DNA of 64,000 bases from Methylovulum sp. (GCF_028687615.1 NZ_JAQTZU010000005.1:107691-171690), one strand, 5' to 3'; shown: positions 46,988-55,801, counted from the stretch's first letter. Made by a program: numbers and translations. Notes: generated from the letters alone by a model not told the origin.

Positions 46988-47705
46988 ATGACCGAGCAAG
47001 AAAAACAAGCCATATTAGACAAAGTGAAGATGTGGTTTAGGGAAGTAATTATTCCCAACCATATAAAAACACGTTGAAATTAGCAAATCCCAGCGAATTT
47101 GATATTAATCCATTCCTAGTCCCCTACATTGCGGCGTTTTTAACAGGGGAACTCTCGCCGAAATCCGTAGCTAAAGCACTTCTTTACCCTAGGGGGTATT
47201 AGGTTCTTCAATTACGACTTCTTTTGGGCAAAATATGCAGATGTTTATTTCTGGGGTTTTGAATTCGTATGGTTCGTTAGTCCAAGGAATTGATATTGAA
47301 TTTATTGACGCGTTGGATGGTAGAAAAAAATACTGCCAAGCTAAGCTTGGCCCTAACACAATTAACAAAGACGATGTTGAAACTATCCATAATCATTTCA
47401 GGCAAGCTAAGAATTTAGGAAAAACCAATAACTTACCCGTACAACAATATGATCTTGTGGTGGGTATTTTGTATGGGGAGCCAGGGCAGGAGAGCAACCA
47501 CTATAAAAGCCTAAGAGATAAATACGATTATTCCCTGTTTATCGGTCAGGATTTTTGGCATCGGTTGACAGGTGATGAAGGGTTCTATTCTGCATTAAAG
47601 AAAGCCATCGCAGATGTTGCTGTCGAAGCAAAAGGCTCAGACATGCTAAATGAAGTGGCCGAAACCCTTTCCCAAACGGATACCATTAAGCAATTGGCAC
47701 GGTAG
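46988..47705 (+). pseudogene. Frameshifted restriction endonuclease gene (PmeII-like)
   Basis: Three reading frames join into one protein. The first starts at 46988 (MTEQEKQAILDKVKMWF ... NHIK) and ends at TGA 47075. The second reads LKLANPSEFDINPFLVPY ... ALLYPR and ends in a TAG near 47202. The third reads VLGSSITTSFGQN, GIDIEFIDALDGRKKYC and QDFWHRLTGDEGFYSAL to 47705. The breaks coincide with an A5 run (47065-47069, one A missing) and a G5 run (47192-47196, two G extra). The conserved IDIEFID...YCQAKLGPNTINKDD resembles a PD-(D/E)XK nuclease core. The PmeII-type name is from memory. Sequencing error in the homopolymers must be excluded. Confidence 0.8.
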
Positions 47706-47783
47706 TTTTTTAGTGCGGGCAATGCTATTAGCCCATCACTTTATTGGTAGCAATTTGATCCCCCTATTTTGCTTGTCCTAATT

Positions 47784-47938
47784 GCGTGTTTTAAAAGTCT
47801 CGATGCTGTAAAAATCGGTCACAATTAACTGGGTTGTCCGAACGTAACAAGGGAAAGTTGGATAAAATCACCTTGTTTCAAGATGATTTTGATCTAAAAA
47901 ACATCGGTTTTCACCATCGCCGGACTTTTAAAACACGC
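47784..47938. repeat. Inverted-repeat element, 155 bp
   Basis: The ends GCGTGTTTTAAAAGTC (47784-47799) and GACTTTTAAAACACGC (47923-47938) are exact inverse complements and weaker pairing continues inward (TAAAAATCGGT / ACATCGGTTTTCA). It looks like another small non-autonomous element. A related stretch, ACGTGTTTTAAAAGC, occurs at about 32623 across the metA stop. Confidence 0.65.
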
Positions 47939-47974
47939 TCTAAGCAGCCATTATCCATGGCAAATTTTCCTCAT

Positions 47975-47990
47975 TGTCCGTTTTCCTACA
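47975..47990 (+). promoter_or_regulatory. NifA upstream activator site of nifE
   Basis: TGTCCGTTTTCCTACA, exact TGT-N10-ACA, 60 bases before the -24 element of nifE. Confidence 0.8.
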
Positions 47991-48034
47991 AGATAAAGTT
48001 GAATAAAAATACATGATTTCAATAAGATAAGTTA

Positions 48035-48050
48035 TGGCATACCGTTTGCT
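48035..48050 (+). promoter_or_regulatory. Sigma-54 promoter of nifE
   Basis: TGGCATACCGTTTGCT: -24 TGGCA, -12 TTGC, GG-N10-GC spacing exact. About 40 bases before the nifE ATG. Confidence 0.9.
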
Positions 48051-48089
48051 GTTAATTTGTTAAATAAATAAAGCTATTGGGTTAAAGCC

Positions 48090-49484
48090 ATGAAATCGAC
48101 TAAAGACATTGCGGCGTTGCTGGACGAACCCGCCTGCGAGCATAACAAAAAGGAAAAATCCGGTTGCGCCAAACCCAAACCCGGTTCGGCGGCGGGTGGT
48201 TGCGCGTTTGACGGGGCGCAGATCGCCTTGTTGCCGATTGCCGATGTCGCCCATATCGTCCACGGGCCTATCGCCTGTGCGGGCAGCTCCTGGGACAACC
48301 GGGGGACACGTTCATCCGGCGCGGATTTGTACCGCATCGGCATGACCACGGATTTGACCGAGCAGGACATCGTCATGGGCCGCGCCGAAAAGCGGTTGTT
48401 CCATGCCATCAAACAGGCGGTGGAGACTTACACGCCGCCAGCGGTGTTTGTCTACAACACTTGCGTTCCGGCCTTGATCGGCGACGACATCAACGCCGTC
48501 TGCAAATCCGCGCAGGAACTGTGGGGCGTCCCGGTGGTGCCGATAGATTGCGCCGGTTTTTATGGCACGAAAAACCTGGGTAACCGGATTGCGGGCGATG
48601 CGATGGTCAACCATGTGATCGGCACCCGCGACCCCGACCCCTTGCCCGTGGTGGAATCCGCGCCATCGGGTATGCGTGTCCATGATGTGAACTTGGTCGG
48701 CGAATACAATATCGCGGGCGAATTCTGGCATGTCTTGCCGCTGTTGGACGAACTGGGCTTGCGTATCTTATGCACCTTGTCCGGCGATGCCCGGTTCCGC
48801 GAAGTGCAGACCATGCACAAGGCGGAAGTGAACATGATGGTCTGCTCGAAAGCGATGATCAATGTCGCCCGTAAATTGCAGGACAAATATGGCACACCGT
48901 GGTTTGAAGGCAGTTTTTACGGCATCACCGACACCAGCCAGGCCCTGCGTGATTTTGCCAAGACTTTGCATGATGATGACCTGACCGCCCGCACCGAACA
49001 ATTGATAGCCCGCGAAGAAAGCCGCATCCGCGCCGAATTGGAACCGTGGAAAGCCCGTTTGCAAGGCAAGCGCGTGTTGCTGTTCACGGGCGGCGTAAAA
49101 AGCTGGTCGGTGATTTCCGCCTTGCAGGATTTGGGCATGGTCGTGGTCGCCACCGGCACCAACAAATCCACCGAGGAAGACAAGGCAAGGATACGCGAGC
49201 TGATGGGCGAAGACACGCTGATGATTAACGACGGCAGCCCGAAAGAGCTGATCCGTATCGTGCATGATTATAAGGCCGACATCCTGATTGCCGGAGGCCG
49301 CAATATGTACACGGCTTTGAAAGCGAAAATCCCGTTTTTGGATATTAACCAGGAGCGGGAATTTGGCTATGAAGGCTATCAGGGGATGCTGGAATTAGTC
49401 AGGCAATTGGCCTTGACGATTGAAAGCCCGGTTTGGGAAGCGGTGCGTGCGCCTGCGCCTTGGAAGCTTAAAAAGGCGGCGTGA
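48090..49484 (+). CDS. nifE: Nitrogenase MoFe cofactor scaffold protein NifE
   Basis: 464 residues; NifE with NifN forms the scaffold on which the NifB-co is matured to FeMo-co. Cysteine ligands of the P-cluster-like site lie in [34 protein letters not shown] and [12 protein letters not shown]. The later [23 protein letters not shown] is typical. It has its own NifA/sigma-54 promoter and is separated from nifN by 3.7 kb of foreign DNA, which breaks the usual nifEN pair. Confidence 0.96.
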   Translation: MKSTKDIAALLDEPACEHNKKEKSGCAKPKPGSAAGGCAFDGAQIALLPIADVAHIVHGPIACAGSSWDNRGTRSSGADLYRIGMTTDLTEQDIVMGRAEKRLFHAIKQAVETYTPPAVFVYNTCVPALIGDDINAVCKSAQELWGVPVVPIDCAGFYGTKNLGNRIAGDAMVNHVIGTRDPDPLPVVESAPSGMRVHDVNLVGEYNIAGEFWHVLPLLDELGLRILCTLSGDARFREVQTMHKAEVNMMVCSKAMINVARKLQDKYGTPWFEGSFYGITDTSQALRDFAKTLHDDDLTARTEQLIAREESRIRAELEPWKARLQGKRVLLFTGGVKSWSVISALQDLGMVVVATGTNKSTEEDKARIRELMGEDTLMINDGSPKELIRIVHDYKADILIAGGRNMYTALKAKIPFLDINQEREFGYEGYQGMLELVRQLALTIESPVWEAVRAPAPWKLKKAA

Positions 49485-49595
49485 TCTGTTTCCCCCAGAT
49501 TTCGGGGTAGAAAAGCCGCCATTTTCCTAGATTGACAAAATCCCGGTGCATCCATACTATGCCAGCATATTGCTTTCATTTTATAAGGTGTACCC

Positions 49596-49856
49596 ATGAG
49601 CAATCTGTCTATACGCGGCATCGACCCCGAACTCGCCACAACACTTAAACAGCAAGCCCAAGCCAGCGGCAAAAGCGTCAACCAATTGGTGCTTGACGTG
49701 TTAAAAGAACACTTAGGTCTGCATAAAAAAAAGCAATTCACCCAAGAACACCACGATTTGGATTTCCTGTTCGGGCAGTGGACAGAGGCTGAATTTAAGC
49801 AAATCCAAAACCACATCGACCAAGCCTCGCAAATTGATGATGAGATTTGGCAATGA
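49596..49856 (+). CDS. Ribbon-helix-helix antitoxin, FitA/VapB-like
   Basis: 86 residues. The N-terminal half (NLSIRGIDPELATTLKQQAQ, SVNQLVLDVLKEHLG) matches the ribbon-helix-helix DNA-binding antitoxins of vapBC loci, and the C-terminal half (DLDFLFGQWTEAEFKQIQ) fits the toxin-binding part. It is followed by the truncated toxin start at 49853 (ATGA overlap). With the toxin lost, it may be a solitary repressor. Confidence 0.8.
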   Translation: MSNLSIRGIDPELATTLKQQAQASGKSVNQLVLDVLKEHLGLHKKKQFTQEHHDLDFLFGQWTEAEFKQIQNHIDQASQIDDEIWQ

Positions 49857-49891
49857 ATGCGTTTTTGATCGACACCAATCTTTATTCTTAG
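49853..49891 (+). pseudogene. VapC-like PIN toxin, truncated after 12 codons
   Basis: From the ATG at 49853 the frame reads MNAFLIDTNLYS and then stops at TAG (49889-49891), formed by the terminal repeat of the family A element. The N-terminal FLIDTN is the PIN-domain start with the first catalytic Asp. No continuation of the toxin is recognised beyond the element, so the rest was lost. Confidence 0.75.
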
Positions 49892-50003
49892 GATTTGGCA
49901 ATTAATAATTTCCCGATATGAAGACCTGACAGGTTTTTGAAACCTGTCAGGTCTCTAGGGCTCCAGGAATGGTTCAGGGACGTTATTTTTAGCCAAATTC
50001 TTA
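49888..50003 (-). mobile_element. MITE-like element, family A, copy 2 (reverse)
   Basis: 116 bp from TTAGGATTTGGC to AGCCAAATTCTTA, with the central palindrome ACCTGACAGGTTT and in reverse orientation to the other three copies. It lies in the vapC-like gene; TTA/TA flanks both ends. Confidence 0.8.
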
Positions 50004-50117
50004 TGGCTGTGCGTCCTCAAAAGTCTGGCAGTCCGTGGCACTGGTGAAACGTCAATGCCCAATGGCAGTTACAGATTCACCACTACCCAACTTATTAAGA
50101 ATTCTGGAAAATTAATA

Positions 50118-50948
50118 TTAGGACTTCTCTCTCAATTCATCAAACAATGCTATGTGGCTAGATTCGTTTAAATCTGGAAAAAACTCTTGGCTAGATATTG
50201 CCGTTATAAATACTTCGCCATCGTCGTTTAGTTTGATATCAATAATTTTTGTTTTTTTCAAAAAAAACTCTAGACCTTTATCAAACGTTAAAAACTCTAC
50301 AACTACCCTTCCGTTTCCATATTTGTTAAAAACGGCTTGTATGTGTCCCAGCCTCGATATTAACAATATGTCGTTCAAGGCATTATATGCCGCTTTATTT
50401 TTTGAATCTTCGGCAATGTTTTTTTTTGGTTTTAGAATTGATCTTACATCATTATTGCCATATAAAACTGCCAAACAGCAGATAACAATGGGATGAGCGA
50501 GAGGAATATTATTTTTCTTAGCCAGTTGTAGAATATCTGATTTATATTTCGGTCGATTTGCCTTGCTAATTGATTGATATAACATTTCCTGAATAACTTT
50601 TAAAAAATCTATATATCCAACCCAGTTGCCTTCGATGTTTTCGCTAAAAATATTTGCTATTTCATTGGCAGCGACTTCAATAAAACCAGAATCTGTTCTG
50701 GCATGAAGAAAAAAATCAGAAACTGCCGCAGATTCCACCTTGATTGTATTTAGCTTTTGTTCTTCGTCCTCTCTTTTGCCTATTTGCCCCTCTATTATTG
50801 ATAGCATTGGGCTTACGATAAAAGACTCCTTATCAAACTGCCTTAATTTACGAAGCCTCTTAAGCATCTCTGGATCAGGTTTTTTCCCAGCTAAATTTTC
50901 CTTGATACAAGAAATAGCATTTCTATCTAAGAAAATGAATTTCAACAT
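50118..50948 (-). CDS. Hypothetical protein with possible PIN-like fold
   Basis: 276 residues from the ATG at 50948 (GAGG eight bases upstream); a longer frame to 50996 is less well supported. I do not recognise the family by sequence. The N-terminus FIFLDRNAIS has the hydrophobic-D-x-N pattern of PIN-like nucleases, the middle has AYNALNDILLISRLG, and the C-terminal third has VEFLTFDKGLEFFL, which would match the TxDxxL part. These are the places where a PIN fold has its acidic residues. The gene has low GC compared with the nif genes, so foreign origin is likely. A nuclease function is inference. Confidence 0.5.
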   Translation of the reverse strand: MLKFIFLDRNAISCIKENLAGKKPDPEMLKRLRKLRQFDKESFIVSPMLSIIEGQIGKREDEEQKLNTIKVESAAVSDFFLHARTDSGFIEVAANEIANIFSENIEGNWVGYIDFLKVIQEMLYQSISKANRPKYKSDILQLAKKNNIPLAHPIVICCLAVLYGNNDVRSILKPKKNIAEDSKNKAAYNALNDILLISRLGHIQAVFNKYGNGRVVVEFLTFDKGLEFFLKKTKIIDIKLNDDGEVFITAISSQEFFPDLNESSHIALFDELREKS

Positions 50949-51153
50949 CTTGCCCTCGCATGTAATTTTGTAAATATACGATGAATCTACCAACAAGCAT
51001 TATTGCTGTAATATGTAGGTTGTTGAATATTCAGTTTGTTATTGGGGATAGGTACATCTCCCCAACCTACAGTCCTAATCGCTAGCGTAATAATCCCCCA
51101 ACAAACAAAAAAGATGGGCAGAACCGCCTTGCCCACCTCGTTATTGCCCCCGA

Positions 51154-51660
51154 TTAATAAGCCCCCACAAAATCCAGTTTGCCCAGTTCCACGCCGTTGT
51201 GGCGCAAGATGGCGTAGGCGGTGGTGAGGTGGAAATAAAAATTGGGGTAGACGAAATGCAGCAAATAGGCTTGGCCTAAAAAGCCCAGCTCCCGGCTGTG
51301 GCTGCTCAAGGTGATCGGTTTTTCTTCGCTGCCATCAATTTGCTCGGCACTGATGCTACGCAAAAATGTGGTGGTTTTGGCGATACGCGCTTGCAATTGC
51401 GCGAAGCTGGTTTCGTTGTCTTCATAACTGGGCACGGCTATGCCCGCGAGCCGTGCGGCGCAGCCTTTCACCATATCCGTCGCAATTTGGATTTGGCGGC
51501 TGAGCGGGTACATGTCGGGGGCTAAACGGGCATTTATAAAAATACTTTGATCGATTTTTTTGGCTTCGGCATGGGTGGCGGCTTTGTCGAGTATTGCCGA
51601 CATATTCTCCAGCATCCGCACAAACAAAGGGATGGAAGCTTGGTACATGGACAGTTGCAT
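51154..51660 (-). CDS. DUF1993 family protein
   Basis: 168 residues from the ATG at 51660, where MQLSMYQASIPLFVRMLENMSAILDKA is the usual family start; the longer frame to 51849 runs into non-conserved sequence. The pattern NARLAPDMYPLSRQIQIATDMVKG and a C-terminal HFVYPNFYFHLTTAYAILRHNGV are typical. The fold is a four-helix DinB-like bundle. Function unknown. Confidence 0.85.
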   Translation of the reverse strand: MQLSMYQASIPLFVRMLENMSAILDKAATHAEAKKIDQSIFINARLAPDMYPLSRQIQIATDMVKGCAARLAGIAVPSYEDNETSFAQLQARIAKTTTFLRSISAEQIDGSEEKPITLSSHSRELGFLGQAYLLHFVYPNFYFHLTTAYAILRHNGVELGKLDFVGAY

Positions 51661-51882
51661 AGGATTTTCTCGTGTGAAGTTGAGGAATGGTGTTAGTCGT
51701 GTAGGCTGGTCAACGTTATGCCCCGAGGTACGCCGTTTATAGCGCAAAAGGAGTCCCCACGGCATAAAGGCAAGAATAGCATTGCCCCCTACATCATAGT
51801 GGTAATTGATGATTTTGCACATCCGCCATTTGTAACAGCAGCCAATCATTCGCTTATTGCCATTATCCTTAAATCAAGCAAC

Positions 51883-51996
51883 TTAGGATTTGGCTAAAAA
51901 CAATTTCCCTGAAGCATTCTTGAAACCCTAGACCTGAAAGGTTTCAAAAACCTGTCAGGTTTTAATATCGGGAAGTTATTAATGGCCAAATCCTTA
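51883..51996 (+). mobile_element. MITE-like element, family A, copy 3
   Basis: 114 bp, TTAGGATTTGGCT to AATGGCCAAATCCTTA, with the central palindrome and TTA at both ends. It is complete and uninterrupted and so serves as reference for the family. Confidence 0.85.
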
Positions 51997-52053
51997 ACAT
52001 CTATCCATACAGACATCTGCTTAGGAATGGGCATGGAATAAATTCGCGGATCA

Positions 52054-52104
52054 AGACCTGTCAGGTTTCTTGTGCCCCAGAGGGTATCAAAACCTGACAG
52101 GTCT
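52054..52104. repeat. Palindrome related to family A core
   Basis: AGACCTGTCAGGTTT and AAACCTGACAGGTCT enclose a spacer containing GCCCCAGAGGGTA, a motif also present at about 14696 (reverse) and 44275. This looks like the family A core with an inserted short sequence. Confidence 0.6.
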
Positions 52105-52303
52105 GACGAGCCGATGCGGAAATTATTTCATGCACATTCCTTATCAATAACCGCTACATACCTGCTACTTTCTTATCGATTTCAATCCCCTCTTGCAATT
52201 TCCCAAAAATAAGGTATGAAGTAATTATTATTTGTGATATTTTTCACTAGAATTTTGGTAATTTTTCACATTTTATTTCTGATTGAGAGGTGACGTAGAT
52301 TTT

Positions 52304-52840
52304 ATGGAATGCCGAAGGATAAAAATTTTTAATGGAATGGAATTTGATGCGCCTCGCCACATTGTCAGGATAGACATTATTGGTGTTAAAACCACGCACG
52401 GCTGGCAAGTCCGTTATGGTAAGCCGTGGAAGTTTTTTTCTGACCATTCAGCGAATGGCACGGGCGCACAACAGGCTTTGGTAAACGCAATTGACGAGCT
52501 GAACAAACGCATTGCCACCTTACCCGCGCCGACTGGAATTAGGCAGAAAATATCCACCAACAAATCGTCCAGTTTGCCGTCGGGCATCTCCGGGCCGTTC
52601 CAACGTTTGCGTAAAGGCCGGAATACACCCAGCCATTATCTTCAAGTGACTCTGCCCATACACGGTGGAAAATCCAAAAATACCCAAGTGTACATTGGCT
52701 CGGAGAACACGCTGACGGAAGAGCGCATCCAGTTGGCGGTCTTAAAGTCGGTGGCTTTGCGGCAAAAATACATCGCAAAATATCAAGATTCCGCAACCCA
52801 ATCGAAACGCGCGAAAATGCTGGCGAGCATGGCTGGGTAA
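52304..52840 (+). CDS. AP2-like domain protein, unknown
   Basis: 178 residues from the ATG at 52304 (GAGAGG at 52285). Two segments follow the AP2 pattern of a beta sheet with conserved W/Y and a helix: one around residues 20-70 (GVKTTHGWQVRYGKPWKFF ... AQQALVNAIDEL) and another around 95-155 (HYLQVTLPIHGGKSKNTQVYIGSEN ... IQLAVLKSVALRQ). AP2 domains in bacteria are mostly found with homing endonucleases or integrases. Here it stands alone between nifE and nifN. The family call is tentative. Confidence 0.5.
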   Translation: MECRRIKIFNGMEFDAPRHIVRIDIIGVKTTHGWQVRYGKPWKFFSDHSANGTGAQQALVNAIDELNKRIATLPAPTGIRQKISTNKSSSLPSGISGPFQRLRKGRNTPSHYLQVTLPIHGGKSKNTQVYIGSENTLTEERIQLAVLKSVALRQKYIAKYQDSATQSKRAKMLASMAG

Positions 52841-53004
52841 AACGGCTTTTGGAGTAAAAAACTTGTTTTTACCCCGTACTCAAATTAAACCCCCTGTCCA
52901 AATCTGCGGATAGGGGTGTCCTTGTTCTTTTCGAGGGCCAACCAATCCCATTGGGTTTCCGGTAAAGCCGTTAAAGCAACAATCCCACACGTCACTTAAG
53001 CTTT

Positions 53005-53020
53005 TGTCGGGTTTGCTACA
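53005..53020 (+). promoter_or_regulatory. NifA upstream activator site of nifN
   Basis: TGTCGGGTTTGCTACA, exact TGT-N10-ACA, 60 bases before the -24 element. Confidence 0.8.
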
Positions 53021-53064
53021 ATATTAATTCCTACAAAATGCTTTTAATTCAATAGCATAAATTC

Positions 53065-53080
53065 TGGCATCATGTTTGCA
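53065..53080 (+). promoter_or_regulatory. Sigma-54 promoter of nifN
   Basis: TGGCATCATGTTTGCA: full -24/-12 match with GG-N10-GC spacing, about 70 bases before the nifN start. Confidence 0.9.
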
Positions 53081-53149
53081 TTGGTCATAACAAACCCTGT
53101 TCCGCAGGAATTGTTGACTTAATCCCACGCCGCAACGCAAGTTGGCAAC

Positions 53150-54538
53150 ATGACCGAAATCCTAAAACGCAACAAAGCTTTGTCCGTCAATCCGTTGAAA
53201 GCAAGCCAACCCACAGGCGGCACGTTGGCGACCTTGGGCTTCAACCGCGCCATGCCCATGTTGCACGGCTCGCAAGGCTGCACGGCGTTTGCCAAGGTGT
53301 TTTTCGTGCGCCATTTCCGCGAACCAATCCCGCTGCAAAGTACCGCGATGGACCAGGCCAGCTCGGTGTTGGGAGCGGATGAAAATGTCCGCGAAGGCAT
53401 CCGCGTCATCGCCGAAAAATCCCGCCCTGCCTTGATCACTATTTTGACGACGGGCCTCGCCGAAACCCAAGGCGCAGACGTACACCGCAATGTGCGTGAA
53501 TTCCGTGAAGCGAATCCTGAATACGCCGATGTTGCCGTAGTTGCCGTCAACACGCCGGATTTCACCGGCAGTGTCGAGACCGGTTATACCCTGACCTTGA
53601 CCGAAATCATCCGTGCGTTGGTGCCCGATGCCAAAGACGCGGGGACTTATCCTGGCAAACGCAAGCGGCAAGTGAACGTCTTGGTCAGCTACATGCTCAC
53701 ACCCGGCGATTTGGAAGCCTTGCGCGATTTGTTTGAACAATTCCAACTGCGTCCCGTGTTTGTCCCCGATTTGTCCGATTCCTTGGATGGTTGCCTGACC
53801 GATGATGATTTCAGCCCCGTGACCATCGGTGGTACGCCCATTTCGGAAATGGCGACGCTGGGCGATGCTTTGGCCACCGTGGTCATCGGTGCCTCGTTGC
53901 AAAAACCAGCGGAATTGTTGGAGCAGAAAACCGGCGTAAAAACCTATTTTCTCGACCATCTCTACGGCCTAAAAGCCAATGACGCGCTGATTAGCGCCTT
54001 GGCGGAAATCAGCGGCAATGACGTGCCGGAGCGCATCGAGCGGCAACGGCAACAATTGCAAGATGCCATGCTCGACACCCATTTCATGCTCGGACAACTG
54101 CGCGTCGCCATCGCCGCCGATGCCGATTTGCTTGCCGCGTTTGTCACCTTATTGCAGGAAATGGGCGCGGACGTGGTCGCGGCGGTCACGTCCTGCAACA
54201 CGTCATCGCTTGCCAACATCCCTGTCGCCAGCATCAAAATCGGTGATTTGGAAGACATGGAAATCATCGGGCGGGCGAACAAGGCGCAATTAGTGATCGG
54301 CAATTCCCACGCTGTCGATACTGCCGAACGCTTGGGTACGCCGATTTTGCGGGCGGGTTTCCCTCTGTACGACATCATCGGCGGCTACCAAAAAACCTGG
54401 ATCGGTTATCGCGGCACCCGCCAGACGCTGTTTGATTTGGCGAATCTGGTGATCAACTTTTCACACGAAGAAATCCCTGCTTATCACTCAGTGTACGGAC
54501 AAAAACCCGCCAGCGAGCAGGCCGCGTCATGTCACTGA
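53150..54538 (+). CDS. nifN: Nitrogenase MoFe cofactor scaffold protein NifN
   Basis: 462 residues. The N-terminal region LKRNKALSVNPLKASQPTGG and MLHGSQGCTAFAKVFFVRHFREPIPL with QSTAMDQASSVLGAD are characteristic of NifN, which forms the scaffold tetramer with NifE. The gene starts a second transcript with its own NifA/sigma-54 site. Its 3' end overlaps nifX by 10 bases. Confidence 0.95.
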   Translation: MTEILKRNKALSVNPLKASQPTGGTLATLGFNRAMPMLHGSQGCTAFAKVFFVRHFREPIPLQSTAMDQASSVLGADENVREGIRVIAEKSRPALITILTTGLAETQGADVHRNVREFREANPEYADVAVVAVNTPDFTGSVETGYTLTLTEIIRALVPDAKDAGTYPGKRKRQVNVLVSYMLTPGDLEALRDLFEQFQLRPVFVPDLSDSLDGCLTDDDFSPVTIGGTPISEMATLGDALATVVIGASLQKPAELLEQKTGVKTYFLDHLYGLKANDALISALAEISGNDVPERIERQRQQLQDAMLDTHFMLGQLRVAIAADADLLAAFVTLLQEMGADVVAAVTSCNTSSLANIPVASIKIGDLEDMEIIGRANKAQLVIGNSHAVDTAERLGTPILRAGFPLYDIIGGYQKTWIGYRGTRQTLFDLANLVINFSHEEIPAYHSVYGQKPASEQAASCH

Positions 54539-55014
54539 CCCGCCGCCTGAATATCGTGCCAGACTCCGATGAGGAAAAATTTATGCAAACCGCGTTAAAA
54601 ATCGCCTTCGCCACCACCGATATGGAAACCGTCAACCAGCATTTTGGTTCGGCGAAATCCTTCGCCGTCTATGCCGTGGACATGGAAGAGGCCCACCTGT
54701 TGGAAGCCGCCGAGTTTGGCGCACTGAACCAAGACGGCAATGAGGATAAATTGTCGGTGAAACTGGATTTGCTGGACGGTTGTGCGGCGGTGTATTGCCA
54801 AGCCGTGGGCGGGTCGGCGATTAACCAATTGATTGCCCGCAACATCCAGCCTGTGAAAGTGCATGAAGGCAGCAAGATCAAGGATTTGATCGTCGATTTG
54901 CAGAACGAGATGAAAGCCGGGCCATCCAGTTGGCTGGCGAAAGCGATCAGCCAAAACAAAGGCCCGGATCCTGAACGCTTTAATAAAATGGCGGATGAGG
55001 GTTGGGATGAGTAG
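54529..55014 (+). CDS. nifX: NifB-co/VK-cluster binding protein NifX
   Basis: 161 residues from the ATG at 54529, overlapping nifN. The N-terminus MSLTRRLNIV resembles that of Azotobacter NifX as I recall it. The binding motif VNQHFGSAKSFAVY and the segment NEDKLSVKLDLLDGCAAVYCQAVGGSA (seen as parts) are clear. NifX stores and passes FeMo-co precursors between NifB and NifEN. Confidence 0.93.
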   Translation: MSLTRRLNIVPDSDEEKFMQTALKIAFATTDMETVNQHFGSAKSFAVYAVDMEEAHLLEAAEFGALNQDGNEDKLSVKLDLLDGCAAVYCQAVGGSAINQLIARNIQPVKVHEGSKIKDLIVDLQNEMKAGPSSWLAKAISQNKGPDPERFNKMADEGWDE

Positions 55015-55088
55015 CCGCTATCGTTTCCGGCATAACGCCCACGTCGGATACCGGAATAACCAGAATATAAACCAAAACGGAGAAACCC

Positions 55089-55562
55089 ATGAGTACAGCC
55101 ACCCTAGTCGTATCTGAAGACGATGCCAATTTAAGTTCTGACATCGTTAAAGATTACATCAAACAATTACGCGCCATCGACACTTACGACACATACGCGG
55201 GTTGGTCGGAAGCAAAAATCATCGACCCGGTGGTGTTGACCAAAGAGCGCAAACAAGGCATACCGGTGATCGGCGACCCTGATGAAATCACCATCGCCCG
55301 TCTGAAAGCCTATTACAACTCGATAGCCACCTTGATCGAGAAAAAAACCGGCCTGATGGCGGCGCCCATTGTGCATCTAAGCCACGAAGGTTTCGGTCGT
55401 GCCTTGGTCATGGTCGGCAAATTGATCGTGGTCGATAAAATCTTGCGCGACACCCATCGCTTTGGTTTTGCCAGCCTGGAAGATTTGGTCGAGAAAACCG
55501 ATAAAGTCATCGAAAAAGCCTTGGGGTTGATTGAAAAATACAACGCCGCTGCGACTGACTAA
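55089..55562 (+). CDS. NifX-associated nitrogen fixation protein (DUF269)
   Basis: 157 residues. The pattern IKQLRAIDTYDTYAGWSEAKII and FGRALVMVGKLIVVDKILRDTHRFGF is typical of the DUF269 family that nearly always follows nifX. Its molecular function is unknown. It is 74 bases after nifX and 13 bases before the DUF683 gene. Confidence 0.9.
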   Translation: MSTATLVVSEDDANLSSDIVKDYIKQLRAIDTYDTYAGWSEAKIIDPVVLTKERKQGIPVIGDPDEITIARLKAYYNSIATLIEKKTGLMAAPIVHLSHEGFGRALVMVGKLIVVDKILRDTHRFGFASLEDLVEKTDKVIEKALGLIEKYNAAATD

Positions 55563-55575
55563 CAAGAGGCCCGCC

Positions 55576-55788
55576 ATGTCTGACGATTTAAAAAACTTGG
55601 AAAAAGAAGTCAAAAAAAACAAACGCTTGGCGAGTGAGCAGGCGATGGAATTGCACGACCTGATTGAAGACCGTTTGCCGGATGCTTACGGGGAACTGAT
55701 GGGCATTGCCCAAGCGACTTACGATGCTTGCAAAGCCTGGGATGAAGCCAACAAAAAACTGCTTGCCGCGCAAGCGGCAACGGCCTGA
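55576..55788 (+). CDS. NifX-associated DUF683/CCE_0567-family metalloprotein
   Basis: 70 residues from the ATG at 55576. A short helical hairpin protein, KNLEKEVKKNKRLASEQAMELHDLIEDRLP, as in the CCE_0567 family, one member of which binds metal. Such genes lie with DUF269 downstream of nifX. Ends 13 bases before fdxB. Confidence 0.88.
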   Translation: MSDDLKNLEKEVKKNKRLASEQAMELHDLIEDRLPDAYGELMGIAQATYDACKAWDEANKKLLAAQAATA

Positions 55789-55801
55789 GAGGAGATAAGC
55801 C

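Larger units (their letters stand above)
47706..48089. other. Region between endonuclease remnant and nifE
   Basis: 384 bases: an inverted repeat element (47784-47938), then the NifA site and the sigma-54 promoter of nifE. I see no gene. Confidence 0.7.
51661..52303. other. Intergenic region with repeat elements
   Basis: 643 bases holding copy 3 of the family A element (51883-51996) and a related palindrome (52054-52104). The remaining AT-rich 200 bases (52105-52303) show nothing but a probable promoter for the AP2-like gene. Confidence 0.6.
52841..53149. other. Leader region of nifN
   Basis: 309 bases with the NifA site (53005-53020) and sigma-54 promoter (53065-53080) of nifN. No gene seen. 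Confidence 0.7.

Noticed and set aside
53162..53959. 265-codon open frame on the minus strand
   Set aside because: It lies wholly opposite nifN and mirrors its codon pattern; no family is recognised.
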